From positions 1-28,294 of the forward strand of contig CAZETL010000004.1 in assembly GCA_964515255.1 (NCBI GenBank): a stretch of 28,294 nt of DNA. The letters run 5' to 3'. Positions 15,371-22,033 of the stretch are shown one piece after another. The translations under genes and the position numbers were made by a program. Under the pieces are notes generated by a model that worked only from the letters and a program-made list of their open reading frames with translations, did no database searches and was not told the origin of the DNA. This DNA is from GCA-016699975 sp964515255. GTDB lineage: Bacteria > Patescibacteriota > Minisyncoccia > Moranbacterales > UBA1568. Numbering within the stretch: position 1 is the stretch's first letter; each line of letters begins with the position of its first letter.

Positions 15371-17881
15371 TCACTCCATCCGCACGAGTTTTTCGAAGAT
15401 CCGCTTTGCGATATCGACCGCAAAAAGATAAAGAAGTGTAATGCCGATCATCGAGAGCAGTATTGGAATCGGGAGCGGAGAAAAACCAAATATGGATCCG
15501 ACCGGAAGCAACGCGATAAGCCAGCCGATGCCGAGAATAAGCGCAATATTAAGCGCGAGGAAAAGGCTCGGCGCACTCCGGAAAAATGGGATCTCCCTCG
15601 TGCGAATGACGAGAATGACAAGTGTCTGCGTCGCAAGCGACTCGAGAAACCATCCCGTTTGAAATTCCGATTCATGGAGGCGAAATACAAAGAAAAGAAG
15701 TCCGAACGCAAGAAAATCAAAAAGAGAGCTTAGCGTCCCGAACACAAGCATGTAGCGTCTGATACCTCGGAAATTCCACCTCGACGGACGGAGCGTGGAT
15801 GATGAATCCACGCGGTCGGTCGGAAGCCCCACCTGCGCTGCATCATAGAGAAAATTGTTGAGGAGAATCTGCTGCGGAGCCATCGGAAGAAATGGCAAAA
15901 AAACGGAAGCACCCATCATGGAAAACATATTCCCGAAATTTGAGGAGAGCCACATGCGAATATATTTGAGCGTGTTTTGGAAAGTCTTCCTCCCCTCTTC
16001 GATACCGTCTTTCAACACCGAGAAATTCTTCTCGAGGAGGATAATGTCGGCCGCATCTTTCGCTACCGGCACGGCATTTTCAACCGAGATGCCCACATCC
16101 GACGAACGAAGCGCCGTCACATCATTTATGCCGTCGCCCATATACCCGACAACCGTCTCCGGCAACGCACGGAGCGCAGCGATAATCCGCTCTTTCTCCG
16201 CCGGCGAAACGCGGGCGAAAATAGTTGTCCGAAGCGCAAGCGCCGCCACCTCGGACTCGGAAAGTCCGTCGATATCCCGTCCAAGCGCGACGCCGCCGAC
16301 CGGCATGCCGAGATCGGCGCAAATCTTCCGGGTAAGCACATCGCTATCCCCCGTCAAAATTTTAACCGAGACGCCAAGATCGGCGAGAGCGTGAATGGTT
16401 TTTGCTGCGTCTTTCTTCGGCGGATCGAGGAACGCCGCAAACCCGATGAACGTCATAGCTCCTTCGTCAACGACATCGTAGACGTAATCATTCGCATCAA
16501 GAGTCTTCACGGCAATGGCGAGAACGCGAAATCCGTCCTCAAAAAACTTCCGCGCCGCAACTTCGAGCGACTCCCGCCGCCCCTGATCAATCGGCGTTTC
16601 GACTCCGTTTATGCGAATGCGCGACACGATCGGGATGACGTTTTCAGGCGCTCCCTTCGTCACAAGAAATTTTTCCTTCCCTCTTGAAACGACAAGTGAT
16701 TCGCGTCGCCGGACGAAATCAAATGGCACTTCGTCAATTTTCTCAAACGGCGAGATATCCGGCGTCCCATGCTCGACAATCGCGCGGTCGAGCGGATTCT
16801 TCACTCCGGTATGAAAGACGCTGTTGAGATACGAGTAGAGAAACACGTCATCACTGTCGTTCCCGTCTCCGTCAACATGCTTCACAAGCGTAATCTTGTC
16901 CTCGGTAAGCGTCCCCGTTTTATCCGTACAAAGCACGGTCATGCTGCCGAAATTTTGGATCGAGGAAAGTCGCTTTACGATGGCATGTTTCCTCGCCATG
17001 CGCACGGACCCTCGTGCAAGAGACACGGAGAGCATCACCGGCAAAAGTTCTGGCGTGAGTCCGATCGCGATTGCAATCGAGAACATGAGCGAGTCAAAAA
17101 GCCCGCGACCGAGAATCGTATTTGCAAGAAGCACGAGGCCGACCAACACGAAGTTCAGTCTCATGACAAAGAGGCTGAACCGACGAATATTTACTTCAAA
17201 GTCAGTCTCCCCGCTCTCCGACGAAAGTTTTCCGGCAATTGCTCCGTACGCGGTTTCCTTCCCCGTTGCAAAAACGCGCACCGTTGCAAAACCAGAGACG
17301 ACGCTCGTGCCGAGAAAGACCCTATCGTCTCGATCCGCATCTCTCTCAGCTGGCTGCCGATTCCCGAGCGGATGTTTCTCGACGGGAAACGCCTCCCCGG
17401 AAAACGCCGACTGATTCACGAAAAAATCACGAGCTTCAAGCACATTGGCGTCCGCCGGAACCAAGCTGCCCGCCGAGAGAAGCACGATATCTCCCGGGAC
17501 AATGCTGCGCGCATCAATATCCATCGGGTTTCCGTCGCGCACGACCGTCGAAAGCGTCTTCACTCGCTCGGCAAGCCGATCGGCCGCCCGCTCGGATCGG
17601 AATGTATTCACAAAATCAACAATCGCCGAAATGCTTACCATCGCGACGATAATCACCGCATTTGTCCGCTCTCCGAGGACGAAAAAAGACACGCCAGCTA
17701 TAGCGAGGAGTATGATCAGGAGCGGGCTATTGAACTCTTTCAGGAAAGCGATGACCGGGCGCAGCCGACGCCTCCCCTGAAGAACGTTTTCTCCGTATCG
17801 CAACAAAAGACTCTCGGCTTCGCGGGAGGAAAGCCCAGTAAACTCTGCGGAGATTTCGGGAAGTTTAGTATGCGCACGCAT
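15371..17881 (-). CDS. mgtA: Mg2+-transporting P-type ATPase (MgtA/MgtB type)
   Basis: This protein of about 836 aa has all the P-type ATPase blocks. The actuator is SAFSGEAFPVEK and the membrane Pro motif is GLTPELLP. The phosphorylation site is CTDKTGTLTEDKI (Asp320 counting from ATG 17881), the hinge is GDGINDVTALRSSDVGIS, and the nucleotide-binding domain lies between them. The SGEA variant of TGES and the C-terminal FLPFLPMAPQQILLNNFLYD...PTDRVD motif are typical of the P3B MgtA/MgtB group, which imports Mg2+. The ATG at 17881 has a CGGAG ribosome binding site about ten bases upstream, while an in-frame GTG at 17899 has none. A terminator-like hairpin ends only 18 bases before the ATG, which may matter for regulation. 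Confidence 0.93.
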   Translation of the reverse strand: MRAHTKLPEISAEFTGLSSREAESLLLRYGENVLQGRRRLRPVIAFLKEFNSPLLIILLAIAGVSFFVLGERTNAVIIVAMVSISAIVDFVNTFRSERAADRLAERVKTLSTVVRDGNPMDIDARSIVPGDIVLLSAGSLVPADANVLEARDFFVNQSAFSGEAFPVEKHPLGNRQPAERDADRDDRVFLGTSVVSGFATVRVFATGKETAYGAIAGKLSSESGETDFEVNIRRFSLFVMRLNFVLVGLVLLANTILGRGLFDSLMFSIAIAIGLTPELLPVMLSVSLARGSVRMARKHAIVKRLSSIQNFGSMTVLCTDKTGTLTEDKITLVKHVDGDGNDSDDVFLYSYLNSVFHTGVKNPLDRAIVEHGTPDISPFEKIDEVPFDFVRRRESLVVSRGKEKFLVTKGAPENVIPIVSRIRINGVETPIDQGRRESLEVAARKFFEDGFRVLAIAVKTLDANDYVYDVVDEGAMTFIGFAAFLDPPKKDAAKTIHALADLGVSVKILTGDSDVLTRKICADLGMPVGGVALGRDIDGLSESEVAALALRTTIFARVSPAEKERIIAALRALPETVVGYMGDGINDVTALRSSDVGISVENAVPVAKDAADIILLEKNFSVLKDGIEEGRKTFQNTLKYIRMWLSSNFGNMFSMMGASVFLPFLPMAPQQILLNNFLYDAAQVGLPTDRVDSSSTLRPSRWNFRGIRRYMLVFGTLSSLFDFLAFGLLFFVFRLHESEFQTGWFLESLATQTLVILVIRTREIPFFRSAPSLFLALNIALILGIGWLIALLPVGSIFGFSPLPIPILLSMIGITLLYLFAVDIAKRIFEKLVRME

Positions 17882-17899
17882 ATTCAAAAAACTCCGCAC

Positions 17900-17930
17900 A
17901 AAAAAGGAAGCGCCAACAATAAGCGCTTCC
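17900..17930 (-). terminator. terminator or attenuator hairpin abutting the Mg2+ ATPase start
   Basis: GGAAGCGC (17906-17913) and GCGCTTCC (17923-17930) form a perfect 8-bp stem with a 9-base loop. On the minus strand six T residues follow at once. It ends the upstream 70-aa gene. Because the ATPase ribosome binding site begins only a few bases beyond the T run and no promoter fits between, it could instead be an attenuator controlling read-through into the ATPase gene. Confidence 0.8.
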
Positions 17931-17955
17931 AGTATAGCATTTCAAAGGGCCATTT

Positions 17956-18168
17956 CTAATCTAAAATTTCGACAGGCATAGCGTACGGTCCAAATATGAC
18001 CTTTCTTCGAGTTCCGTCAGACATCTCAAGCTCAAGATATTCAGCCGGACCTCTGACCCCAAAGGGAAAATTCGATGGCTCCGAACGATTTACCGAAACA
18101 ATTTTTCCACCGCTCCGAGAAACGATCTCGCCAATCAACCAAGCAAGCCGTTCGTCACTCATTCTCAT
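17956..18168 (-). CDS. small hypothetical protein (70 aa)
   Basis: I do not recognise this protein. Starting at ATG 18168 it reads MRMSDERLAWLIGEIV, then basic and mixed beta-rich sequence (GGKIVSVNRSEP, PAEYLELEMSDGTRRKVIFGPYAMPVEILD). It looks like a small soluble alpha-beta protein with no membrane segment. The frame stays open to a TTG at 18234, but that would run into the divergent promoter region and has no ribosome binding site. It is directly upstream of the Mg2+ ATPase, separated by a terminator-like hairpin, so the two may share transcription. A regulator of the ATPase is only one possibility. Confidence 0.55.
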   Translation of the reverse strand: MRMSDERLAWLIGEIVSRSGGKIVSVNRSEPSNFPFGVRGPAEYLELEMSDGTRRKVIFGPYAMPVEILD

Positions 18169-18175
18169 GAGAAAG

Positions 18176-18204
18176 TTGACACATAGGGCAGCCAGAGATA
18201 GTCT
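18176..18204 (+). promoter_or_regulatory. promoter for the deaminase-like gene
   Basis: A perfect -35 TTGACA (18176-18181) is followed after 17 bases by a poor -10 TAGTCT (18199-18204), about 40 bases before the gene's AAAGGAGAGG ribosome binding site. The -35 is convincing and the -10 is not. Confidence 0.45.
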
Positions 18205-18245
18205 TTTCGACAGTCCTTTTTTACCTTGAAACAAAGGAGAGGTTC

Positions 18246-18836
18246 ATGATTGTCACACTTCAGCAGGCTTTGGAGTATCCCTCGCTAGATATTCCGCCCA
18301 CCATCGAGATACTAGCCAACCCGGAGTGGCGTACGCTCTGGCAGCTCCGCAATCACCTCGTTGAAAGGGCTCGGAAAGCCGCTCAAACAACGGCTCGATC
18401 ATATCGGGGATTTAATGTCGGCGCAGCGATGCTCGTCGTACATGAAAACCCGGAATTTTTCGCGCTTCTCGGACATTCTCCATACAAGATATACACTGGC
18501 GCCAATGTGAAGCTGGGACCGGACGAACGGAATATCTGCGCAGAACCGGAGGCTCTCGCACAAGTCCGGCAGCAAGAAAGATTCTTCCCCGTTGGAAAGA
18601 TCATTGCGATCGCTATCGCCGGCGAACCGCAAGATGAACCGGACCGATCAAGCGGCATTCGGACACCGACATTGCACCCGTGCAACCACTGCCGGATACT
18701 CCTTCACAGCACCCCCGAAATGCGTCCCGATACTGTCATCATTACGGTACGACTCGCCCTCCACCCTGACGGATCCAATACCGTCGAGGTTCAATTCTTC
18801 AACGCATTGCTGGAACGGCATACCGTCAATGCATGA
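18246..18836 (+). CDS. cytidine deaminase-like zinc enzyme
   Basis: This 196-aa protein has the zinc-binding signature of the cytidine deaminase superfamily. NICAEPEAL holds Cys98-Ala99-Glu100, and HPCNHCR holds Pro145-Cys146 and Cys149. It is preceded by the substrate-loop block FNVGAAMLV and TGANVKLGPDERN. Cys instead of His in the C/HAE motif and the PCxxC pair are typical of small CDA and blasticidin-S-deaminase-like enzymes. The family converts cytidine-type substrates to uridine-type by hydrolytic deamination. The protein is longer than the ~130-aa CDA core, with an extra N-terminal helix and a 30-residue C-terminal extension. AAAGGAGAGG a few bases before the ATG supports the start. 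The natural substrate is uncertain. Confidence 0.8.
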   Translation: MIVTLQQALEYPSLDIPPTIEILANPEWRTLWQLRNHLVERARKAAQTTARSYRGFNVGAAMLVVHENPEFFALLGHSPYKIYTGANVKLGPDERNICAEPEALAQVRQQERFFPVGKIIAIAIAGEPQDEPDRSSGIRTPTLHPCNHCRILLHSTPEMRPDTVIITVRLALHPDGSNTVEVQFFNALLERHTVNA

Positions 18837-18861
18837 CAATATCCCATCAAGCAAACACTTC

Positions 18862-18888
18862 GAGAGACGAAAGACGTCTCTCTTTTTT
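18862..18888 (+). terminator. intrinsic terminator of the deaminase-like gene
   Basis: GAGAGACG (18862-18869) and CGTCTCTC (18875-18882) form a perfect 8-bp stem with a 5-base loop, followed by six T residues. Confidence 0.9.
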
Positions 18889-18898
18889 GTTGCCATTC

Positions 18899-19420
18899 CT
18901 ATTTTCCGCACGTTTCAGAAGACCAGAGGCCATGTTTTTCCCGAATAGCTTCCCTTTCTGCATCTTGGAAAAGATCTTGATAATGCACGTCCGGCGGATA
19001 ACTTGACGCGCGAGCAAAACCTTCGCGCACCAAATACTCATTTACAAAAATTCCGCCGATAAAAACATATCGGAGAAGTCGCCCATACTTATCCGTCTCG
19101 GAAATGTCGCGCTCCAATCGAACCATCTTTCCCTCGACAAGCTCCTTGTTCTTCGCACTCGCCTCTTTCCCGAAACATTGGACACCGCGACGCGGATCAA
19201 CCGACTCAGGAGCGTTAATGCCGATATACCGAACTTTCTCGCCGCTCGACAACTCGATCGTATCCCCATCGACAACGCGCGAGACAAGGACTTCCGGCTC
19301 TCGGATCCGCGAATCCACTGCAGCATCTTGAAACAACAAAGAAAGTGCCGCCGCAATGAAAAAAATCGCCAAACTTACAAACGCGGAAATTTTCTTCCGA
19401 TTCACCAAGAGATGTTTCAT
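18899..19420 (-). CDS. membrane-anchored thermonuclease-like protein (SNase domain)
   Basis: The protein is about 173 aa. After MKHLLVNRKK comes one hydrophobic anchor (about residues 12-32), so the catalytic domain should lie outside the membrane or be released. The SNase blocks are present: VVDGDTIEL (catalytic Asp), RYIGINAPES (the Arg35 and Glu43 equivalents), ETDKYGRLLRYV (the Arg87 equivalent) and FVNEYLVREGFA. The metal ligand equivalent to Asp40 of staphylococcal nuclease is Asn here. Known members cut DNA and RNA using Ca2+, often for nutrient scavenging. The open frame extends to 19657, but the chosen ATG is the one directly before the membrane anchor. An ATG at 19471 is possible. 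Confidence 0.87.
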   Translation of the reverse strand: MKHLLVNRKKISAFVSLAIFFIAAALSLLFQDAAVDSRIREPEVLVSRVVDGDTIELSSGEKVRYIGINAPESVDPRRGVQCFGKEASAKNKELVEGKMVRLERDISETDKYGRLLRYVFIGGIFVNEYLVREGFARASSYPPDVHYQDLFQDAEREAIREKHGLWSSETCGK

Positions 19421-19527
19421 AGCAAAAGCCGGAGAACTATTTTTTCCATTGTAAGTCGCTTCGAGAGCCATGGGAATATCGCTGAAGGTTTCGGAATCGG
19501 AAACAGTATTCGTTGCGCCACAAAAAG

Positions 19528-19557
19528 TTGTGCACCAGTGAAAATTCGTGGTACAGT
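19528..19557 (+). promoter_or_regulatory. extended -10 promoter for the anchored unknown gene
   Basis: TACAGT (19552-19557) is preceded by TG plus one base (19549-19550), an extended -10 element. A TTGTGC lies 18 bases upstream as a partial -35. It drives the gene at 19621 through a structured leader of about 55 bases. Confidence 0.5.
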
Positions 19558-19562
19558 GATCC

Positions 19563-19585
19563 GAAACGCCGAAAACCGGCGTTTC
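19563..19585 (+). promoter_or_regulatory. structured 5' leader hairpin
   Basis: GAAACGCCG (19563-19571) and CGGCGTTTC (19577-19585) form a perfect 9-bp stem with a 5-base loop. It begins at about the expected transcription start and ends about 25 bases before the CTGGAG ribosome binding site. No T run follows on either strand, so it is not a terminator. A 5'-stabilising or regulatory element is likely. Confidence 0.55.
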
Positions 19586-19620
19586 AGAACAGTACCTTAA
19601 AACCAACCTGGAGATCTCAC

Positions 19621-20274
19621 ATGGCCAGTTCCCTCGCACTCTCCCAAAGAGAATCAATCCCAGATTTATTCTTCCAGCGTAAATTCTGGATACCTATGCT
19701 CTCTCTATTGTTGATGAGCCTCCTTTGGTTGGCTGTCACATCTCACGGGAGAAAGGCCATCGAACCGGAACGGTTCTACACCATCCAAATGAATCATCTG
19801 GACACCGCGGAAAATCTCCTGAAAGATTTCCGGTTGACCAGCCCGATCATTAGGGAAATCAACCATCCCGAAGAAAATGCCTTCTTGGAAAAACCGATTC
19901 AAATAAAAGTTGTCTCCGCAGAAAAATACACGAAGACAATTCGGGTGGGAACGCAGTCAACAACCGTCATTGACCTAGAGAAAGCGCGCGATTTCTTTGA
20001 GCGGGATGGACTGCGGTTCTCAACATTTCCAGAAGTTCTTCGACTCCTTCGAGAACAAGGTCTCTCTATCGGCAACAGCGTCATTGCTGCAGGATCGACA
20101 ATACCCGTAACCACAAATTCCGGGCAACAGCACATGATTGCACCAGTCGTAACATCCAACCCAGGAGGACACACCGCAGGTATCGTCGGAACCGGGATAA
20201 TGGGTCTTTTGAACCCAAGCAATGCCTTTATCGCCGTAACCAAGGAGAATATTGCCGTCCAGCAAGATAAATAA
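19621..20274 (+). CDS. membrane-anchored hypothetical protein (217 aa)
   Basis: I do not recognise this protein. One hydrophobic anchor covers about residues 21-40 (FWIPMLSLLLMSLLWLAV). The rest is hydrophilic and probably extracytoplasmic. It contains beta-rich sequence (IQIKVVSAEKYTKTIRVGTQSTTVID), a helical stretch (LEKARDFFERDG to LRLLREQG) and a Gly-rich C-terminal part (TSNPGGHTAGIVGTGIMG). ATG 19621 has a GGAG ribosome binding site seven bases upstream, so the longer frame from 19513 is rejected. It is a single-gene unit with its own promoter, leader hairpin and terminator. Confidence 0.8.
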   Translation: MASSLALSQRESIPDLFFQRKFWIPMLSLLLMSLLWLAVTSHGRKAIEPERFYTIQMNHLDTAENLLKDFRLTSPIIREINHPEENAFLEKPIQIKVVSAEKYTKTIRVGTQSTTVIDLEKARDFFERDGLRFSTFPEVLRLLREQGLSIGNSVIAAGSTIPVTTNSGQQHMIAPVVTSNPGGHTAGIVGTGIMGLLNPSNAFIAVTKENIAVQQDK

Positions 20275-20288
20275 TGTTCAGCCATTTC

Positions 20289-20315
20289 GGGAACGCATCG
20301 CCGTTCCCCTTTTTT
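20289..20315 (+). terminator. intrinsic terminator of the anchored unknown gene
   Basis: GGGAACG (20289-20295) and CGTTCCC (20302-20308) form a perfect 7-bp stem, followed by C and six T residues. Confidence 0.88.
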
Positions 20316-20361
20316 ATTCCCCGAGCTGGTACCTTGCGAAAAAACAAGAGGCAATACCGCC

Positions 20362-21795
20362 CTACGCCGCTGCTTCCTGAGAGGCATCCGAACCAAAAAC
20401 GCCGACGCGCTTCCACTTCTGCCACGAAACGCCGCGGCCGCGCGCAATACGCGAGAGACTCCGAAGCAGCGCTTGATATTCGACTACGTCAATGAAAAGA
20501 AATATAAGCCACGCGAACGGAACAATCGGCAAAAGACGGAAAACGTCGCGCTTCCGGACATCCGTCGCAATTTGCAGAAGCACGACGAAGGAGAACACGA
20601 GATTGTATGCGACAAACGGCATCCACTGACCGGACATGACGATGAGCGAAATCGATATCGCCAAGAACGCCCACTGGAAGAATAGCATCACCTCCGAAAG
20701 GAGCGCGACCGGAAGCGTCACGAGAGTCAGGAATCGACGATGCTCGCGGCGAAAACTAAAAAACAGTCGGCGGTATTTCCAAAATGTGAGAAATCTACCG
20801 TACTTCCAGCGAAGCCGCTGGCGGCAAAGCCCGAAAAAATCGGACGGTCCCTCAGTGTATACAAGCGAGCGAGGCGCGTATCCCACGCGAAATCCCGCCG
20901 CCTGTATGCGCGTCGACATCTCAATATCCTCGGTAATATTGTGTTCATCAAACAATCCAACCTCATCGAATACGCTTCGCCGATATGCCGCCGCAGCGCC
21001 GCCGACAATATACACCGATTCAAGCAATGCATCCGCCTGTTTGAAATAGAATCCGTATAAGTACTCCATGAGTTGGAAAACTCCGATAGCTTGTTTTCGG
21101 TTCCCGATCCTCACATTGCCGGCAACTGACATGGTTTTCGGATCCGCGAACGGCTCGATGATACGCGATACCGTGTCAGGCAAAACCGCGCTATCGGCGT
21201 CGATCGTGACCACAAACTCTCCGCTCGCAGCGCGGATACCAGCATTCACAGCACGCGCTTTACCGCCGTTTCTCTCCATAGAGATATATCGAAGCGATAT
21301 TCTGGAATCGGAATTCACAGCATTCCACCCGGCAAGAAAATCCCGCATGGCGAAATCAGTCCCGTCGGTAGATCCGTCATTTACTACGATAATCTCGATC
21401 GGACGGTGTTTGCTGAGACGTAGCGACCGAACCGTCGACAAGACGCCAACCTCTTCATTCCATGCCGGCACGATGACAGACACTGTTGACCGACGAAGAC
21501 GAGCGAGGTCTGCCGAGCGGTAGCAGCGCGCGACAAACGGATGCCAAGGCGCGACAAGAAGCTGCAGCGTAAATTTCGAAAGCGCCGGGAGAAAGAGTAG
21601 AAACATGAAAATCTGAGCCCATAAAAAAAGATTGTCGCCGCGATAAGAAAAGTGAGCGTACAGAAGAAGCCAAAATCCGGCAATGACAGCATAAAGAACA
21701 ACGAATGCCCAAGATGTGACGGTCGAACCAAAATATTCGACTTTTCTAAGAGTTTCGCAGATCCTGCCAATACCATTTATCAGAGACTTTCCCAT
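20362..21795 (-). CDS. processive-type family 2 glycosyltransferase
   Basis: This 477-aa membrane protein has two N-terminal membrane segments (about residues 28-48 and 57-80). A cytoplasmic GT-A domain follows, then three or four C-terminal membrane segments. Catalytic motifs are in order: VSVIVPAWNEE, IIVVNDGSTDGT, TIDADSAVLP (DAD at 199-201), ITEDIEM (TED at 288-290) and RQRLRW (326-330). The D, DxD, TED and Q(Q/R)xRW set, with flanking membrane helices, marks the cellulose/hyaluronan/poly-GlcNAc synthase class. That class polymerises a sugar nucleotide and threads the chain across the membrane. The sugar cannot be told. It stands alone behind a strong promoter. A surface polysaccharide is likely, and GH130 genes elsewhere in the window might act on related glycans. 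Confidence 0.92.
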   Translation of the reverse strand: MGKSLINGIGRICETLRKVEYFGSTVTSWAFVVLYAVIAGFWLLLYAHFSYRGDNLFLWAQIFMFLLFLPALSKFTLQLLVAPWHPFVARCYRSADLARLRRSTVSVIVPAWNEEVGVLSTVRSLRLSKHRPIEIIVVNDGSTDGTDFAMRDFLAGWNAVNSDSRISLRYISMERNGGKARAVNAGIRAASGEFVVTIDADSAVLPDTVSRIIEPFADPKTMSVAGNVRIGNRKQAIGVFQLMEYLYGFYFKQADALLESVYIVGGAAAAYRRSVFDEVGLFDEHNITEDIEMSTRIQAAGFRVGYAPRSLVYTEGPSDFFGLCRQRLRWKYGRFLTFWKYRRLFFSFRREHRRFLTLVTLPVALLSEVMLFFQWAFLAISISLIVMSGQWMPFVAYNLVFSFVVLLQIATDVRKRDVFRLLPIVPFAWLIFLFIDVVEYQALLRSLSRIARGRGVSWQKWKRVGVFGSDASQEAAA

Positions 21796-21857
21796 ACACT
21801 CTAAAAATTCAAGAAGTAGAGAGATACCGCATAGAGAGCAAACTCACAGCAAAAGAT

Positions 21858-21886
21858 ATTCTATACAGAAATTATTGTTTTGTCAA
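21858..21886 (-). promoter_or_regulatory. strong sigma70-type promoter for the glycosyltransferase
   Basis: On the minus strand TTGACA (21881-21886) is followed after exactly 17 bases by TAGAAT (21858-21863), the best promoter in the window. It gives a leader of about 55 bases before the ATG at 21795. Confidence 0.82.
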
Positions 21887-21959
21887 TATAAATAAACATT
21901 TCGTGCTGAGCGCAGCAAAACTTGCCTTCAAGATCGCGCCCCCGAATCTGCAGGAATCA

Positions 21960-21990
21960 AAAGATGGAGATTGAGGCAATCTCCATCTTT
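21960..21990 (-). terminator. long perfect hairpin terminator after the DipZ-type gene
   Basis: AAAGATGGAGATTG (21960-21973) pairs perfectly over 14 bp with CAATCTCCATCTTT (21977-21990) around a 3-base loop. On the minus strand it ends in TTTT, so it should stop transcripts from the DipZ-type gene that ends at 22034. The stem reads almost the same on both strands. The remainder of 21796-22033 holds the glycosyltransferase promoter and no gene. Confidence 0.78.
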
Positions 21991-22033
21991 CTCGAAAACG
22001 CCAGATACGATGTGCTAAAGCCCCTCTGCAATC

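Noticed and set aside
16769..17959. Long 396-aa plus-strand frame opposite the Mg2+ ATPase gene
   Set aside because: It is the antisense shadow of a clear P-type ATPase, has a His/Arg-rich composition typical of reversed coding sequence, and no recognisable domain.
18169..18234. TTG-started N-terminal extension of the 70-aa protein
   Set aside because: It runs through the divergent promoter region and has no ribosome binding site.
19421..19657. N-terminal extension of the thermonuclease-like protein
   Set aside because: The extension overlaps the divergent promoter and leader hairpin of the next gene, and the membrane anchor follows directly after ATG 19420.
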